From positions 6,519,503 to 6,583,502 of the forward strand of contig NC_045143.1 in the NCBI RefSeq assembly GCF_008831285.2: a DNA stretch of 64,000 nt. The letters run 5' to 3'. The position numbers and the translations under genes were made by a program. Positions 11,380 through 24,670 of the stretch are shown here, piece by piece; position 1 is the stretch's first letter; the number at the start of each line of letters is the position of its first letter. The notes under the pieces were generated by a model. The model saw only the letters and a list, made by a program, of their open reading frames with translations, searched no databases and had not been told where the DNA came from. This DNA comes from Nymphaea colorata. Its lineage: Eukaryota; Streptophyta; Magnoliopsida; Nymphaeales; Nymphaeaceae.

Positions 11380-14300
11380 TCAGATTAATTGGCTCCTTAA
11401 TATTAGTCCAAAGGGAAGGGGAGTGGGGGGAGGGCGTCCTCTTCTCTACTCGTGCTTTGCTCTCGTCTTTTTCCTTTTTTTTCTAAATATTTTATTCCAA
11501 GTGAAAGTACCGTCTTCTCCCTCGTTCCTTCCATCAAGGCCCACGTTGATCCTTTTTGACTCCAAATTTACTATTTTATCCCTCATACCCTAATTTTGTT
11601 TTTTTTTTTAAAAAAAACACGTTAAATTCATCTTTACAGTCCATAACCCCAAAGGCAATTAACCTTTTGTTCATCCAAGAGAAACACGTATGAGACTTAA
11701 AATCTTATGATCCAATGTCCTGTTATCACACGCCTCCTGACATGATGGCCAGGTGGCCGACAGTGTATCTCTTTCACCTACCAACAAACACCCTGAAAAT
11801 TTCACTTACCCTGCAACGAACATCACTTAAAATTTTTCCAAAAAAGAAACAGTCAGCTTTAGAATCTAGATTAGTCTAACTAACTACTATTTTCCTCTAC
11901 AAAAAATCCTTCACTCAAAGTCTTTTCTTATAATCAAATGCCCCCAAACATGATATATTTTTAAGGAAATATATTTCCTATCCTTCTTAAGTAAATCTCC
12001 AACAATTCCAAGATTGAAAAGAAAATGACAGATTGTCTCCGCTAACGATCTCGATCTCGAGCGTGAAGACAGTCTAAGTTCCTATTCTCCTAGATGTGAA
12101 TCTTTTGGGAGTTTTATGTAATGATGTGACTTCTTCAAGATAAGGTTACATGTAATATTTATTCTATGGGATGACATCGAATTTTTTCGTATTTTTTCCT
12201 TTTATATATGCTGTTGACAATTGTGTTCACCTACCAAGCCCGATAAGGACAACATATACATAATTTTTTTATTCTCTCAAATGTTTTTTCTTTTCAAGAT
12301 TTTCAAAAACAAAAAAAAAAAGTTGAAAATTGATGATAATAAAAAATGCCTTTAACCCTTTTGATATTTTTAAACACCTAAGTTTTGCATCATTAATAAA
12401 AAATAACATTTTTGTAAAACGGCCCCAAGTTCTTACCATTTTAAGGTGGAATATTTATTGTGATTACAAAAATGAAGCTTAGGTTACCCTTTACCTAATT
12501 ATACTAATAAATGATTAACTATATTCCTCATAGCTACCTTTTTTTAGAGGCAAGCTAGGTTAGGTGGCGATAGTAAATTATGGGGAATTGAAGCCTGTCT
12601 GTAGTATTTAAGTTCTTTATATTTATCAAATTGAGGGTTTTATACACAGGATTTAATATTTATTGTATGGCGACATGAAAAATTGTGTATAAATCGAAAT
12701 AGCGACAATATTGTCCTTATTGATGATGCATTTTAAGATTAATGTGCAGTTTAGAACCACTACTTTATATTTCTTTTTATGCCTAAAATTTGGAATGGAT
12801 AATGATCCATCCAGAGTCTTTCACCTTTCCTTTTCTTTTCCCACTTTCTCTTATTTTAGCTCAATAGTTGGGATATTATCCAATTTTTCGTTTAAAACAG
12901 GATTTTTTGTTGATTGCTTTAGTAAGAAAATCTGAACCCAAGTTTATTTCAATTCGAAATTGCATAAGCTTCTACCAATTACAATATATAAATAAGGGAA
13001 GTGTTTGACAAAGATGAAATTAATCTAAAAAATTTAAGAAAAAAATGTCTCTCAACGAAAATCTAGGAAAAACATACAAGTTGCATTACAAAACGACCCT
13101 TTTCTGTATTCGATGACAACTTCTCCAAAATGAGAAACTTTTCAAGTTTCAGCCAAAATAAGGTGCACCCACGTCGGAATGAACAATATAAATTACATTT
13201 ATTTGTTACAATATTTGTTATAATATTACAGTGCCTATGCAAGTTTGGTTAGATGAATATTCGACCACGACTGATTAACATAACACTAATGCAATTAAAT
13301 AAGAGAAGACAGGGCATTGTTTGACATGTGAGGATGTTTGATTATGATTTAAGATTCTCATTATTTGGGATCCATAGATCCACCCTTTCACCTCTCATGT
13401 GACATTTTCATCCACAAAAATAATGATTCTAACTGTGGATGTTAAGTCTGACCTAAGATCCTTAGTTTTGATGAACCATAAACTCTATCATGAAATTTTT
13501 TGTCGCATCAAGAAAATCATGCTACATCAGTTCCACAATAGATCCATGAATCTCATGTCTTAAATCTGAATGGTCTGATTTAACAAGCAGTTCGCTTTAA
13601 ATACATGGTGTTAATTGTTGCGAATCGACTATGTCTGGCCTAGCCAAGCCAGTAATATGGGATGTTGCTTGGTCAGCTTAGACATTGCTCGGAAAGTAAG
13701 TGGGATCCAATCGGATGTTAAGTCATGCAGAAAGCAATGCATTTGGAATGTGTAATACAGTGGTGCAAAGGCGAATAAGTGCATCATGGTCATCAGTCCC
13801 TTGAAACGTGCAAGTCCATTATTGGGAAATCAGTAGGGTTCTCCAAGAGTAGCATTTGGATGTGCATGGGGGTGTGTGTGGGTTAGGGGCAATTCCTCCG
13901 ATGAGCGCATATGCTGCGTCCATAGCCTCATAGAATCACGCGAGGGTGAGCAAGTGAAAGCTCGTCATCAAGTAGGTGATGGTTGGCCACCTTGCTTAAT
14001 GACATATAGTCGACAACTAGTTTTGGTTGAAGATTTCCTCTCAAGGAAAGTTTACCTTCACCCAGATTTCGTATGGAAGTAGATATGCGCTTGGAGGAAT
14101 GACAGTGTTCTGACAAGGCCTTATGGTCATGGCTTGCCGATGATGGTCTACTGTAGGATAATTTTGAGTGATGGTGTGCCGAGTGCCTAGCACAAAAATG
14201 AAAGAATTAAGTAATTAGTATTGTGCTTAGAATAACAATATTGTGCTTAATTAGTTCACAAGAATAACATTACAAAGAGTTGGCTACATAATAATTAAAG

Positions 14301-15059
14301 CGTGCTTCTACAAAGTAATCACATAATTAATGTTTAGCAGACTTGTTGAGGATACTTGGTGTTTAGTTAGTAATAAAGAATAGCAAACTAAAACGTGATC
14401 AGGACATTGTTGTGAAGAATCAACGTGCTAATGACTGATTAATATATGTTTAAGGAAGCAAACTTTCTTGCATACCCGCATGCGATAATAACATATTTGG
14501 CTTCCCTTCAGAATGAGGCAAGCTCATACGAAATCTTGCCAACTATTGTCTTTAAAATTATGGACTCAAGAAGTCAGAATTTTCTTAAGTCTTTCATATT
14601 AAATCTTAATAAATTTACTTTACTAATAAAAAGATGTTAATTCCCTGCTTTTCACACACGTATCTCGTTCGATTAGACATTTACTTTTTAACAATATGTT
14701 ACTTTTACTGATGCCAAACATTACTTTATAACAATATTATTACTTTTACTGATGCCAAACGACCTCCTTTAGTATACGATCCTAAATGACCCTCAACTCT
14801 ACTTATTCCACTGATTATTTGATGAAATTAGGAATGTTTGAATAGTTGGGCTACACTGAATGTTACCTGGAAGAAAGAGATCTTCATAAATCATGTCTTG
14901 GTCCTGATTTGAGTGAGAATAACAAAAAATTTTGCAATCCAGACTGCTGTTGGATCATTTCGGACCCCATTGACTTAGTTTCGGAGAATTGAATTGTCAA
15001 GCCCGCATGAGCTTGGATGCTAACCGGATCAAATCTAAAACCTCATAACGAGACCAAAG
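11380..15059. other. AT-rich intergenic region, no supported gene
   Basis: About 3.7 kb without a coding region I can support. Open frames here are short and of low-complexity composition. Homopolymer tracts are common. The one structured piece is a 40-base tandem duplication at 14682-14760. Confidence 0.6.
14682..14760. repeat. two-copy 40-bp tandem duplication
   Basis: Copy 1 (14682-14720) and copy 2 (14721-14760) share the pattern TTACTTT.TAACAATAT..TTACTTTTACTGATGCCAAAC with few differences. The second copy runs into CAAACGACCTCCTTTA. That resembles the right end of the Tourist-like elements elsewhere in the window, so this may be a remnant of one. Confidence 0.75.
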
Positions 15060-15209
15060 TTGCAGATCCGAACTAGTTCCTTGCCCTACCGCATCGCCGT
15101 CCGTCGTCCTCCGGCGCCGGTCACTTTCCGAGGGCCTCTTCCTGTCTCTCTATCTCCCTCACCACTCCTCTCTGTCTTTCTCTCTATCTCTCTCTCTTTT
15201 GCTGTCGCC

Positions 15210-18200
15210 ATGATTATCGGAGTGTCTCGTGCTCTGTCTTCGCCTTCTACGGTTGGCAGAATGTTGAAGACATGCCTGTGCAGAGCATCTACTTGTAAGA
15301 CTCTCTCGCTCTCTCTCTCTCTCTCTGTGCGGTGTTAAACTCGCCACCATTCTTTTCGTGCAGTTGTTAATGATAAAAAAGAAGCAGCGTCGGTGTCGGA
15401 GACCAAGCTGAGCTCCATCCATCCTACTGCAATTGTTCACCCTGATGCTATCATTGGAGAGGTATCCCAAGAATCCTTCATCTTCTTTTACTGTTTGAAT
15501 TTTTTACTGTTGTTGGTTCCTTATTTCGGTTTGACATATGCTTATAACAAGTGACATTGTAACTTGATGGTGGGATTATGGTGGAAAATGTAACTGTTGC
15601 CGACGAGTTTAGTCTTAAGTTGCCATCACAGTTTGACTCAAGTTTTGCAGACCTTGAGAAACGGAAAGGGAGGCAGAATTTCTTTCGGCTTATGAATCAG
15701 AAGGCACAATCACACGCGCGCGTGCACGTGTTTGTGCTTTTTTGGAGGTTTTGATATGTTCAGTTACCTTTCGTAAACCAGGAGAATTGTTGGAAGTAAA
15801 ACCCACGAGTGTTGGACCAAATAATTTTTACCAACATCTTTTATTCTTGTCTTCCCTTCAAGTTTATTTCATACTGGAATGCTTTTGAAATTGTAGGCAG
15901 AATGTATCCTAAATCTGTTATCACATTCAGCCTCTTGTCAGGAAGGTCATTTTGCTGACTTAATTTCTATCTCGAGAGGTCGGCAGTGGGTAGTTTGTGG
16001 GCATTGTTTCGGAAGTGTTCCTTTTCTCTTGGGTCTGGAGGTGAATAAGAGATCCTTTTTTGTCGGTACAGGGCGTCTCAATTGGTCCATTCTGCACAGT
16101 TGGATCAGGTGCAAGGCTTGGGGATTCCTGTCAATTGCATGCGGGGAGCCACGTATTTGGCAACACTGAGTTAGGAGACGGCTGCGTTCTACTGACGTGA
16201 GTATATTCTTTTCTCAGATGATTACAATCTACTGCTATTGTCCGCATGTTAGATGAATTTGAAACATTGGTCATATGATTCTTTTATCCCTTCCAAAGGT
16301 TATGTGCAATATGCATTAGCATGCATAGCTTGATCTTCTAGTATGTGCTGCCACAAATGAATTCATTCACCTTGAAGTTGCTGATATACCATGCCTTGAA
16401 AAAAAAAATGGCAGGGCAGTGGTGCCATCGCTGGTTGTGATCTACCAGGATGTACGGTTATTGGAAGTAATAACAGAATCGGGTATCATGCCGTTGTTGG
16501 TGTGAAGTGCCAAGATATGAAATACAAGGTTAGTACACCAACATGCTTGGAGATGGTTTCCTGTCAGATCACAACTTGTAAGTGCTTTGTTTGTACATTC
16601 CAATGTGCTACGGGCAATAGCTAACTTGATGAATTGCTTATATTTGCAAATTTGACGATGACATTAGCATGAAACTTGAGATTCATACCTTTAGCTGAGA
16701 GTCCAAATTGAATCACAACAGTCACTTCTAAGGCGCTGCCATGCACAAAGGCTAGCAACTTGGATACATGGGCTTCTCAATTGATTAATGATGAATGTAT
16801 TCTGTAGGATGACAGCAAGACAAAGTATTTTTGCTGTCAGACTTGAATCATGAGTAAAACATGCCAATGCTAATATGTGTTCTCTAATTTCCATTAGCTG
16901 GGTTTAGTTACTGTAAGTTCATGACCCCATTTGGTGATTAACAGGTCATGTTATATAGATACTTGAGTGTAGTTACATGTACTGTGTGAGCTTGCATGCA
17001 TATATGAATTTCGCCTTTTCTATTCTGTTTATTTTGATGTTATCCTGGTTCAAGTTAGTTTTAGTTGTACAACATCTCATGGTCAAATGAACCATTTCAA
17101 AATCCAATTTTCTCTGTCTCTCTCTTCTTGGTAAAGCAACATGTATAATTTTTTATGTCAGATTTGTGAAGAGTATCATTGGATGTGTACATGTCACATA
17201 TTCTGAGAATATATCATGCAGTTTGTTTATTGATTTGAACAATGCCAATTTCTTCATAAAATTGCCCTTTATGTGGTATTCTCGCAGAGTAGCCCTATGT
17301 TGTGCTGCATATGCATGTCTAAACATTGTGAAACAGTTTTTAGGTTAATCTACAGAAAATTTCAAACTGAGCTTATAATATTTGAAAGTGTTACATTTCA
17401 GGAAGGAGATGAATGCTTTCTCTACATGGGGAATAATAATGATGTCAGAGAGTTCGCATCCATTCATCGTTCTTCCAAAGCTACTGACAGAACTGTGCGA
17501 ATTTTCAACAAAGCCTTTATTTGGTGACATTATTTCCCATTTTGGTGGTGCCTTTTGTTTAGTAGGTTATTGATTAAGGGTCTGACCAGGAGTTTATTTT
17601 TACAAGCAGGTTATTGGTGACAAAAATCTTATCATGGGTTGTTGTCATATTGCTCATGACTGCAGAGTGGGTTCCAGCAATATCTTTGCTAATAATTCTC
17701 TTTTAGCTGGCCATGTTGTTGTGGAAGTATGTATTTGTCTCTTTATTCTACTTTTTTTGGAGATCTTTATTTTAACAGTGAAATGGATGGAAAAGCTAAT
17801 AGGGCTATCTGTGCTTGTTAGGACTTTGTTCATACTTCAGGGGCTGTTGCTGTTCATCAATTTTGCCACATTGGATCATATGCATTTGTTAGTGGGGGTT
17901 CTGTTGTACGTCAAAAAATTCAGCCTGTCAATGTGGAGCGCTGTCTCCTCATCTATTTGTCGTGAAATCTTTGGCTTATTGCATTTCCATTTGTAGGTTT
18001 CTCAAGATGTCCCTCGATATATGATGGTAGCTGGAGATAGAGCAGAACTTCGTGGCTTGAATTTGGAGGGCCTACGTCGTCATGGGTTCTCAAATACTGA
18101 GGTTACATTTTTGAGAAGTTTCATCGGAAGTTTCTTTTAGCAGATAATTAAGTATCATTCCAGATAACTGCGGAAAGTATTATAATCAATTTTAAGAATT

Positions 18201-18971
18201 TACATGGGGACAAGCAATTTCGAAGTGGGTTTCAGATGATAGTAGGCAGATACAGTGTTTGAGATATAGTTGATGACATAGTTGTCATTTTATGTTATTA
18301 CGTAGAGAGTTCGTGATATAGTTAAGAATATAATTGCTGTCTTATGTTATTAAGTCATAACATGCTAATTATCTTTTTGTCATGTCATCTGTCAATGTTA
18401 CAGCTGTCCATCTCCTCTGTATGTTCATAAGGGCAAAAATGAAAGACAAAAGAAACTTAAATATGTGCAGATTAGCATAGGAATGCATTTTAGTGAAGGG
18501 TGTTGTAGCGTAGCTTAACCATGAAAGCAGGTTATCTGGTCTAACTAGATGTCGTGTTAGAACTTATTTCTGTAGTTGATGTAGAAGATACGTCTGAAAG
18601 AACTGAATTATTATTTTCTGTTTAGTTTTTTTAGTCACTGATACATTCATATAAACTTCAAGATCAAAAGCTTGAGAGGGGCTTACCAAAAAATATTCAT
18701 GCCTATAGGGCTGGATTCCAGCAGCTTTGAGGACAGGATGCTGAGTGTGGTATGCATGGAAAATTTCATTTTTACATCCAAATTTTATTTTATCCATGTT
18801 TCTGGAAGCAAAAAGTAAGTCTAATTCTATTGCCTACATATGCAGGAGCAAACTGAAGAATTGTATAATTTACCGGTTGTGAAGTCTATGATGCAATCAA
18901 TTCGGGATTCTTTCCAGCACAATCGACGCGGCATTTGCAATTTCAGAAATCGGATCTCTCTTGAGGAGTGA
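15210..18971 (+). CDS. LPXA: UDP-N-acetylglucosamine O-acyltransferase, mitochondrial type (LpxA)
   Basis: First enzyme of the lipid A-type pathway: it moves a 3-hydroxyacyl chain from acyl carrier protein to UDP-GlcNAc. In Arabidopsis the LPX enzymes act in mitochondria. Ten exons: 15210-15294, 15364-15461, 16072-16196, 16420-16528, 17402-17494, 17610-17726, 17822-17905, 17997-18101, 18663-18749, 18846-18971. The sum is 1029 nt, 342 aa, with phases consistent. The N-terminus [17 protein letters not shown] is Ser/Arg-rich with no acidic residue, like a mitochondrial presequence; the ATG at 15210 follows a CT-rich leader. The left-handed beta-helix hexapeptides run from [17 protein letters not shown] to [28 protein letters not shown] and CHIAHDC are kept, including the catalytic His (His125 of E. 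coli LpxA). The C-terminal helical part begins [20 protein letters not shown] and ends [15 protein letters not shown]. Exon 4 uses the second of two AGs five bases apart; the first would change the frame. Confidence 0.95.
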
Positions 18972-19558
18972 ATATTGGTAAACGTTCACTGGATTGCTTG
19001 GCTTCTCTTCCTAGAAAATGAATAGTATATGAAATGGTGATTCATTGACTGTTGAATTTTTTATTACCTTTTTATTTATTCTATAATTTGTAAACCAGTA
19101 CCGTTAATGTTGTTGTTTTTTAAATGTGTACAGGGGGTACTAGTGTGGATTTCCCTGAGCAAAGAATGTACTCCAAGGCAATTGCAATGTTGTCATATGA
19201 AAAAGGCTGGTGTGGAATCTTATGTGGCAGATTGCAACAGTATATGTTACATGTGGTCAAGTGATTTGAATGCTTAAGCATCTTATTCTTGCAGGACCCT
19301 CAAAATCCTCAAATTCTTCAAACATGGTTCATGGTTTTTCAGTGGAATATCCTGTCCCCCTAGAAGTTTTTAGACTGTAAAAACAGTGATCAATTGTAAC
19401 AGTGATATCTCTGTAACCTTATATTTGGAAACCGAAAAGATAGTTTAGGTGTTCCTCTTGGGGCATGACCGTGCTTTGTGATTGCATGCTTAATCGTGGA
19501 TCTTCTGCCACTTTGAAGAGAAATGAAGGCAAAAGAATTACGTGGACGAAAATGAGAA

Positions 19559-19560
<2 letters not shown>

Positions 19561-19610
<50 letters not shown>
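19561..19610. repeat. compound microsatellite (CT)n(AT)n
   Basis: CT repeats to about 19582 pass directly into TA repeats to 19610. It lies about 600 bases after the LPXA stop, near or just beyond its 3' UTR. Confidence 0.95.
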
Positions 19611-19614
<4 letters not shown>

Positions 19615-20316
19615 CAAAAATTGAGATGGCAAAAGGATGCACTATCTTCCATGAATTTTGGTGGACACGAAAAATCATGTTAGATCATTGCCTTATACTA
19701 GTTTGAAACACAGATTATAATTGGGCTCGCAGATCCTTCCTTGCGTCAATGCCGATCCAAATGCTAAGTCAATGGGTTAGAAATGTATTATAGATTTTAT
19801 GGATCCGGATCCGGCAAGTTTTTGTTATATGTGTCTTTATAATAAAGAAATTGTGGACACTCTGTTCCAAAAGCAAAAATTCTCTATTCCATGGGACAAC
19901 TTTTGCTGATTCCACCTGCTGGTCCTATAAATTTACGAGGTTATTTATAATTGTGGATCTCTTCTATTATGAACTACGCCAGATTGAACGAAGATCTGGA
20001 GGGAGTTTGATCCACACCAACCGTGTTGGCAGTAGGTTTTTCAGGTGGAGTCATGGTTGAAAAGCAATTAAGGAAGAAAGATACCTCAATGTTGGCCTTG
20101 TTTTTCAACGGCCTGTTGAAGTCTTGGTCATGTTTGGCACAACCAGTTCTACCCTGGTTCCACCAAAATTGTCTGGTTAATAATGAAGTGATGTCCGTCA
20201 CTTTCTCTTTCTCAAGGCCTCTCATCACTTAATGAACCTCGATTTAGGAAAACAGCAGTCATTTTCTTTGTCATGTTGTAAGTTGATGAAAACATCATTG
20301 TAAGTATTAAAATTTA

Positions 20317-20607
20317 GGTGTCTTTGGATGACATTCTTAAATAGATGTCATTTTGAGAAAATCAGCTTTTATGAAAATAATTTTTGAAAACTGATTTGTT
20401 TGGTACTTTGGTTGAGTGACAATTAACAAGAAGACTTTTGCTGTAAACATCTAAGGACGGTCAGTTCATTTATATCCTTTTAAAGGCACACAGACATTGT
20501 TTTGTCACAATTTGGTTTTTCATAAACCAATTTCAATTGCCACACAAACTTGCTTCAAACGCTCTTTTTTTTTGAGACAAAACGATTTTTGGCCTCCAAA
20601 CGACATT
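20317..20607. mobile_element. possible degenerate MITE
   Basis: The left side reads TTA then GGTGTCTTTGGATGACATTC. The right side, reverse complemented, reads ATGTCGTTTGGAGGCCAAAA. The weak inverted similarity, about 290-base length and TTA at the left edge fit a decayed Tourist-like element. The right target duplication is not clear. Confidence 0.3.
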
Positions 20608-21363
20608 TTTTTTTCTTTTTTTAAGCGTGAGTGGTTCATTCCACTGCCCCTAAACTTATAATCTTGCAAATATTATCTTATGATGGCAACATTTTCTAAT
20701 GTTGGCACCACTTCATTCTTGACTTTTGATGAGCTGGTAAAGTTTAGTGACATGTTGCCTCGCCGGATAATGGCAAAAGATGGATAGTTCTGGGCGAGTG
20801 GGGTTTCACACCCCCTTATCAGAAGACTGAAGCCCCTGTCGAATCTTTTGTCCCTTTAAAACACATGGACTGCTGTCGGTGCTTCGAGCTGCCACCACCC
20901 CCTTTAGCTTAAACATCGGTGGACCTTTTTTCGCAAATAGAGAGTTGACATCTGAGGATTCAAATAAAAACTGACCAGTGACCACCTACCGGCCCCCGCT
21001 CTTTCTGTTGCGCCAACCTCTTCAAGGACAACAAAAGATGCATAATTGAACTCTTGAGCTCCTTCAAATTTCCCATACTCATTAGAGTGGATGAATCATG
21101 GATCTCTTATTAGCTATGCGACTTGCGTTAAAGGCGTGTATCAAATGGCCTTTTCTTCTCTAATTACCACATTGCTCCTGGGCAATTCAGAGCTGACTGC
21201 AAATTCACTGCCAAGTCACAACCAATTGCCGCATTTGTGAGATTGCTGCCGAGTTAATACGCCTATGTAGAGCATCTAAGTCTGATAAATTGATCAGTTG
21301 GTACAACCAACCTTTTCTTTTTCCAAAACATAGGCAAGCTAGGTAATGCCGAACTTGACCAGT

Positions 21364-21866
21364 TCAGTTCATGATGAGATATGCACCTTGAGTATTAAGC
21401 TCTTGACTTTCTTTACTAGAAGATGTTTGGCAGCTGATGAAATTTTGTAGGTTGTTTCCCTTTTCTGGTCGGAAGTTTTTCATTCCATATGGATTGCTAT
21501 CAAACACAGGAAAAGAATTCGGTGAGGCAACAAATTTTCTATTGGAACTTCTTACAACTTGAGATGTTTCTAAGGGTGACTCCTGCACTTTAGAACCAGG
21601 TGGATCGAATTCTTGTTGGGTAGTTCGTCTAACCAACTGTGGTAAACGATAACTTCGGCTGGCCTTTGCAGGCCATGAATCGTTAGGTAAACGATCACGG
21701 TAAAAAGCGAAACCTGAGAGTCGGAGCTGGGCAAGCCAAAAGAAAACCTACCAAAATCGAATTGAAAACGAGGTTCATTTGCCACACCAGTTTCATGTTC
21801 AACATTTACAGAGCTCCAGTACTTTTTGATAGTAACTGAGTACACGAGTTCTCCCTCAAAAATCAA
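21364..21866 (-). other. unidentified minus-strand open region, possible gene relic
   Basis: Two overlapping minus-strand open frames cover this stretch. One, open from about 21720 to the stop at 21364, reads FAFYRDRLPNDSWPAKASRS onward and has the composition of a normal soluble protein rather than AT-rich noise. The other (21570-21866) includes VNVEHETGVANEPRFQFDFG and FSFGLPSSDS. The coding-like part appears to pass from the second frame to the first near 21715, beside a CTCTCAG/GT acceptor-like site. I do not recognise the family. It may be an exon pair with an unusually short gap, a frameshifted gene relic, or chance. There is no ATG at the 5' end of either frame. Confidence 0.3.
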
Positions 21867-21899
21867 TCTTGGGAAACTAAAAGGGGACGGATTCTAATC

Positions 21900-23300
21900 G
21901 GCTGAGTACACAGGAAATCGGATTTATGGTTGCTAATGTTGAAAAATACTTTGAAACAAACCTGGTCTTGATCTGGCAATTATCAGCATTCATTTGCAAC
22001 AATTAATTATGGAAAAGATTAATGTTTATGGGGTTTACCAGGCCCTTATTTGTTCATTCCATTACTCGAAGTTACAGATTTTACTATATATGCAGATTAA
22101 AGGATTGCCGATTATCCGGATTCTCTTTGTATAAAGCGCAGCCAAAAACACGGTGAAGACGTCACCGATTTTCTTCACTACCGGTCAGTGTTTTGTCTTG
22201 AAACCAGGGAAGAAAGAAGACAGAGGTCTGGATTCCTTGAGTCGATTTTAAGGTGAAAGTACACTCCGGTGACAGTAAACTCAGAAAGCGCAATCTAGAC
22301 GATCAAACTTGCTGTAACAAACTGTATTAGAGTTCTCAACCAACGAGTTGACTGCCCATCTATAGTTGGTACCAAAAAATTAAAGATCTGCTGATTTTAT
22401 GCTCTGTAGCTCCTATTTCTATGGCTGTACACACTTAACAGTATGGAAACTGCTAGAACATTTGCAATAGTGCTTCTAACTTCTAAGTTACCAGATTTCC
22501 TCTGGCTTCTAGCATCTTGTTGACCAATTTGACGACGTCCAACCCCGGAGAATCCATAAGAGCTTATTTAGATTTGTCCACATTTGCTAGGAACTTCGGC
22601 CGTGGACACAATTCCTTCTTTTTAATTTCTGCAATTTTCTTTACTGCGACATGCCACAGCTAAGAGAAAGACCAATTTTTTGGTGTTCCTACTTCCAAAA
22701 TATGGTAATTCCCAAATATAAAACCGCGAAATGTGATTGGTGATTGACTATGTCAACAAGCCTTGAACAATTTAAGTGCATGTGGGTCAATAATCAAACG
22801 AAATTGCAGTGGAGTAGCTAGTTTCGCCCTGTTCTTCCCATGTTCTTCACCAGTGTCGTTTCCAAGACTATTTAATTAGCCATGGCTACCACTGTTACAG
22901 TTTTGCCGGTTAGCTAATGGAAACAACATCAATGCAAGAAGCTTGCAGCTAATGAGTCCATTATGAGTGATTGACGTTCAATAAATTAGAGGATGAAATA
23001 AAAAAGTTACCCACCACTAATTTCAACCATCTTTGAACAAACCAGCAGTACCATCTGACATGTGTCGTCGTTCCCTGCTCTTTTTCTGCGGCGTTGATGA
23101 CTTCATTTCTTCTTCCAGCTACCCGACATCAGTCATTGGATGCTATTGTCCTACACCAACTAACCCCCTTTTGAATTCTTGGTTATCTATTTTCAATACG
23201 TACTGTCCCTTGGAAACCTTGAAACACTAAATCCAGCATTGTTTTATCCTTCAATCCCCAATGAAATTCCACAAAACAGGGAGGAAAAGGAAAGAGTATG
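21900..23300. other. intergenic, no supported gene
   Basis: No coding region, RNA gene or repeat can be supported here. The last part (about 23200-23406) is presumably promoter and 5' leader of the MYB gene. Confidence 0.5.
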
Positions 23301-23406
23301 GCTAACAGACGATGTATTTCCTACCTCAAGTTCTCATATTTAAGGTCTTCACCTCCCTACTGCAACTTGGCTTGCTAGATTGGTGGACTTTCCGAGGTCG
23401 GCCACA

Positions 23407-24670
23407 ATGAACAGGAAATGCTCTCGTTGTGGAAAGAATAGCAATGGCTCGGAGGGTACTTTGCGGTTGTTTGGTGTTCAAGTGGAGGTAGATTCTCCTG
23501 TGAAGGAGAGTCATAGTTCGGGGGCTTTATCTCCTTCCAGCACCGTCTCAGTGGCAGGCAATCATGAAAGTGGAAATGCTAAGAATGGTTATCTTTCTGA
23601 TGGCTTTGTTCGCTCTTGCAGCAGAAACCATGAAAGAAAGAAGGGTGAGTCATATACTCCGGTTTTTCTCTTTAGTAGTACTTCATGATTTTTTTGTCTG
23701 TGGAAAATATTCTTTTATTAGTGGTGCTTCCCATGTTCATGGCGACTCTTCAAGAATTAAGAATCTGTTGGAGACGCTAGCATGGTTGCTGTTCTCTTTA
23801 TGGAGTGCTGAGCTTTGAGTTCCCATTTACTTCAATCACTAGCTAAGATCACTGCTGTGGTATCTGACAGTCACTGAGTTTTTCCTTTTTGATGCGAAAC
23901 GTTTTCAAAATTTTGGATCATTTCGTTCTTAACTTGAGCGCTTGTTATTGTATCATTATTCTCCTTAGGGGTTCCATGGACCGAGGAAGAGCACAAGAAA
24001 TTTCTAATTGGACTTGAGATGCTAGGGAAAGGCGATTGGAAAGGAATATCAAGGAATTATGTCACTACCAGAACTCCTGCTCAGGTTGCAAGCCATGCCC
24101 AGAAGTATTTTCTCAGGCGAGATAGCCTTAACAAAGAGAGACGACGACCGAGCCTCCTGGACAAGGTGACTTTCTTCACAGATAACATTTAATTGTTCAC
24201 ACTGATTTTTAAACGATCTCAAGGTCACGGCTGAACTTGGTTCTTTGGAAATCTTCCTATCCCAGGTAAGGAGCACTAGTAAAGGACTAAGCTCAGGTTC
24301 CAGTATGAATCAGATCTTGGAAATGACCGCAGGACGCGTCTTGCCCGATCCTACTTCCCAGACCAGAGTTTACACTGGACTTCATGATGATATGCATCTG
24401 ATCCGTCCTAAGGCGCCAGAGAAAATAGAATGCAAATTGGCGAACTACCTACAAGGTAGAAAGACTCAGTCAACTTCTACCAATCCTGTCACCTCTACTT
24501 GTTCATCACATGAACCAGTGCGTTCGTCCCTTGACTTAACTTATCGACCTTCATCTCCTCTACCTTCGATTGGACCGGCTGATTTGGAACTGACCATTGC
24601 TTTCCCTCCTCCAAGTGAAGGAAGCAAAGCGCTAGCAAGCTCACTACTGACGGGAGCCATAAGCGTGTGA
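23407..24670 (+). CDS. MYB-related transcription factor, SHAQKYF class (one-repeat)
   Basis: Three exons: 23407-23644, 23969-24165 and 24266-24670 (TGA), 840 nt, 279 aa, phases consistent. The ATG at 23407 gives [17 protein letters not shown]. Relatives (KUA1/MYBS3 type) start with a CCHC knuckle of the form RKCSHCGHNGHNSRTC; here only the first two cysteines are present. The MYB repeat, around residues 80-135, begins [20 protein letters not shown] and continues [19 protein letters not shown]. It ends in [10 protein letters not shown], the class signature, followed by a basic stretch ([12 protein letters not shown]). The third exon is Ser/Pro-rich and contains [11 protein letters not shown], similar to the LELTL / EAR-like motif of repressor members. 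The protein is expected to act in the nucleus on I-box-like (TATCC) promoter elements; that is family knowledge, not visible here. Confidence 0.92.
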
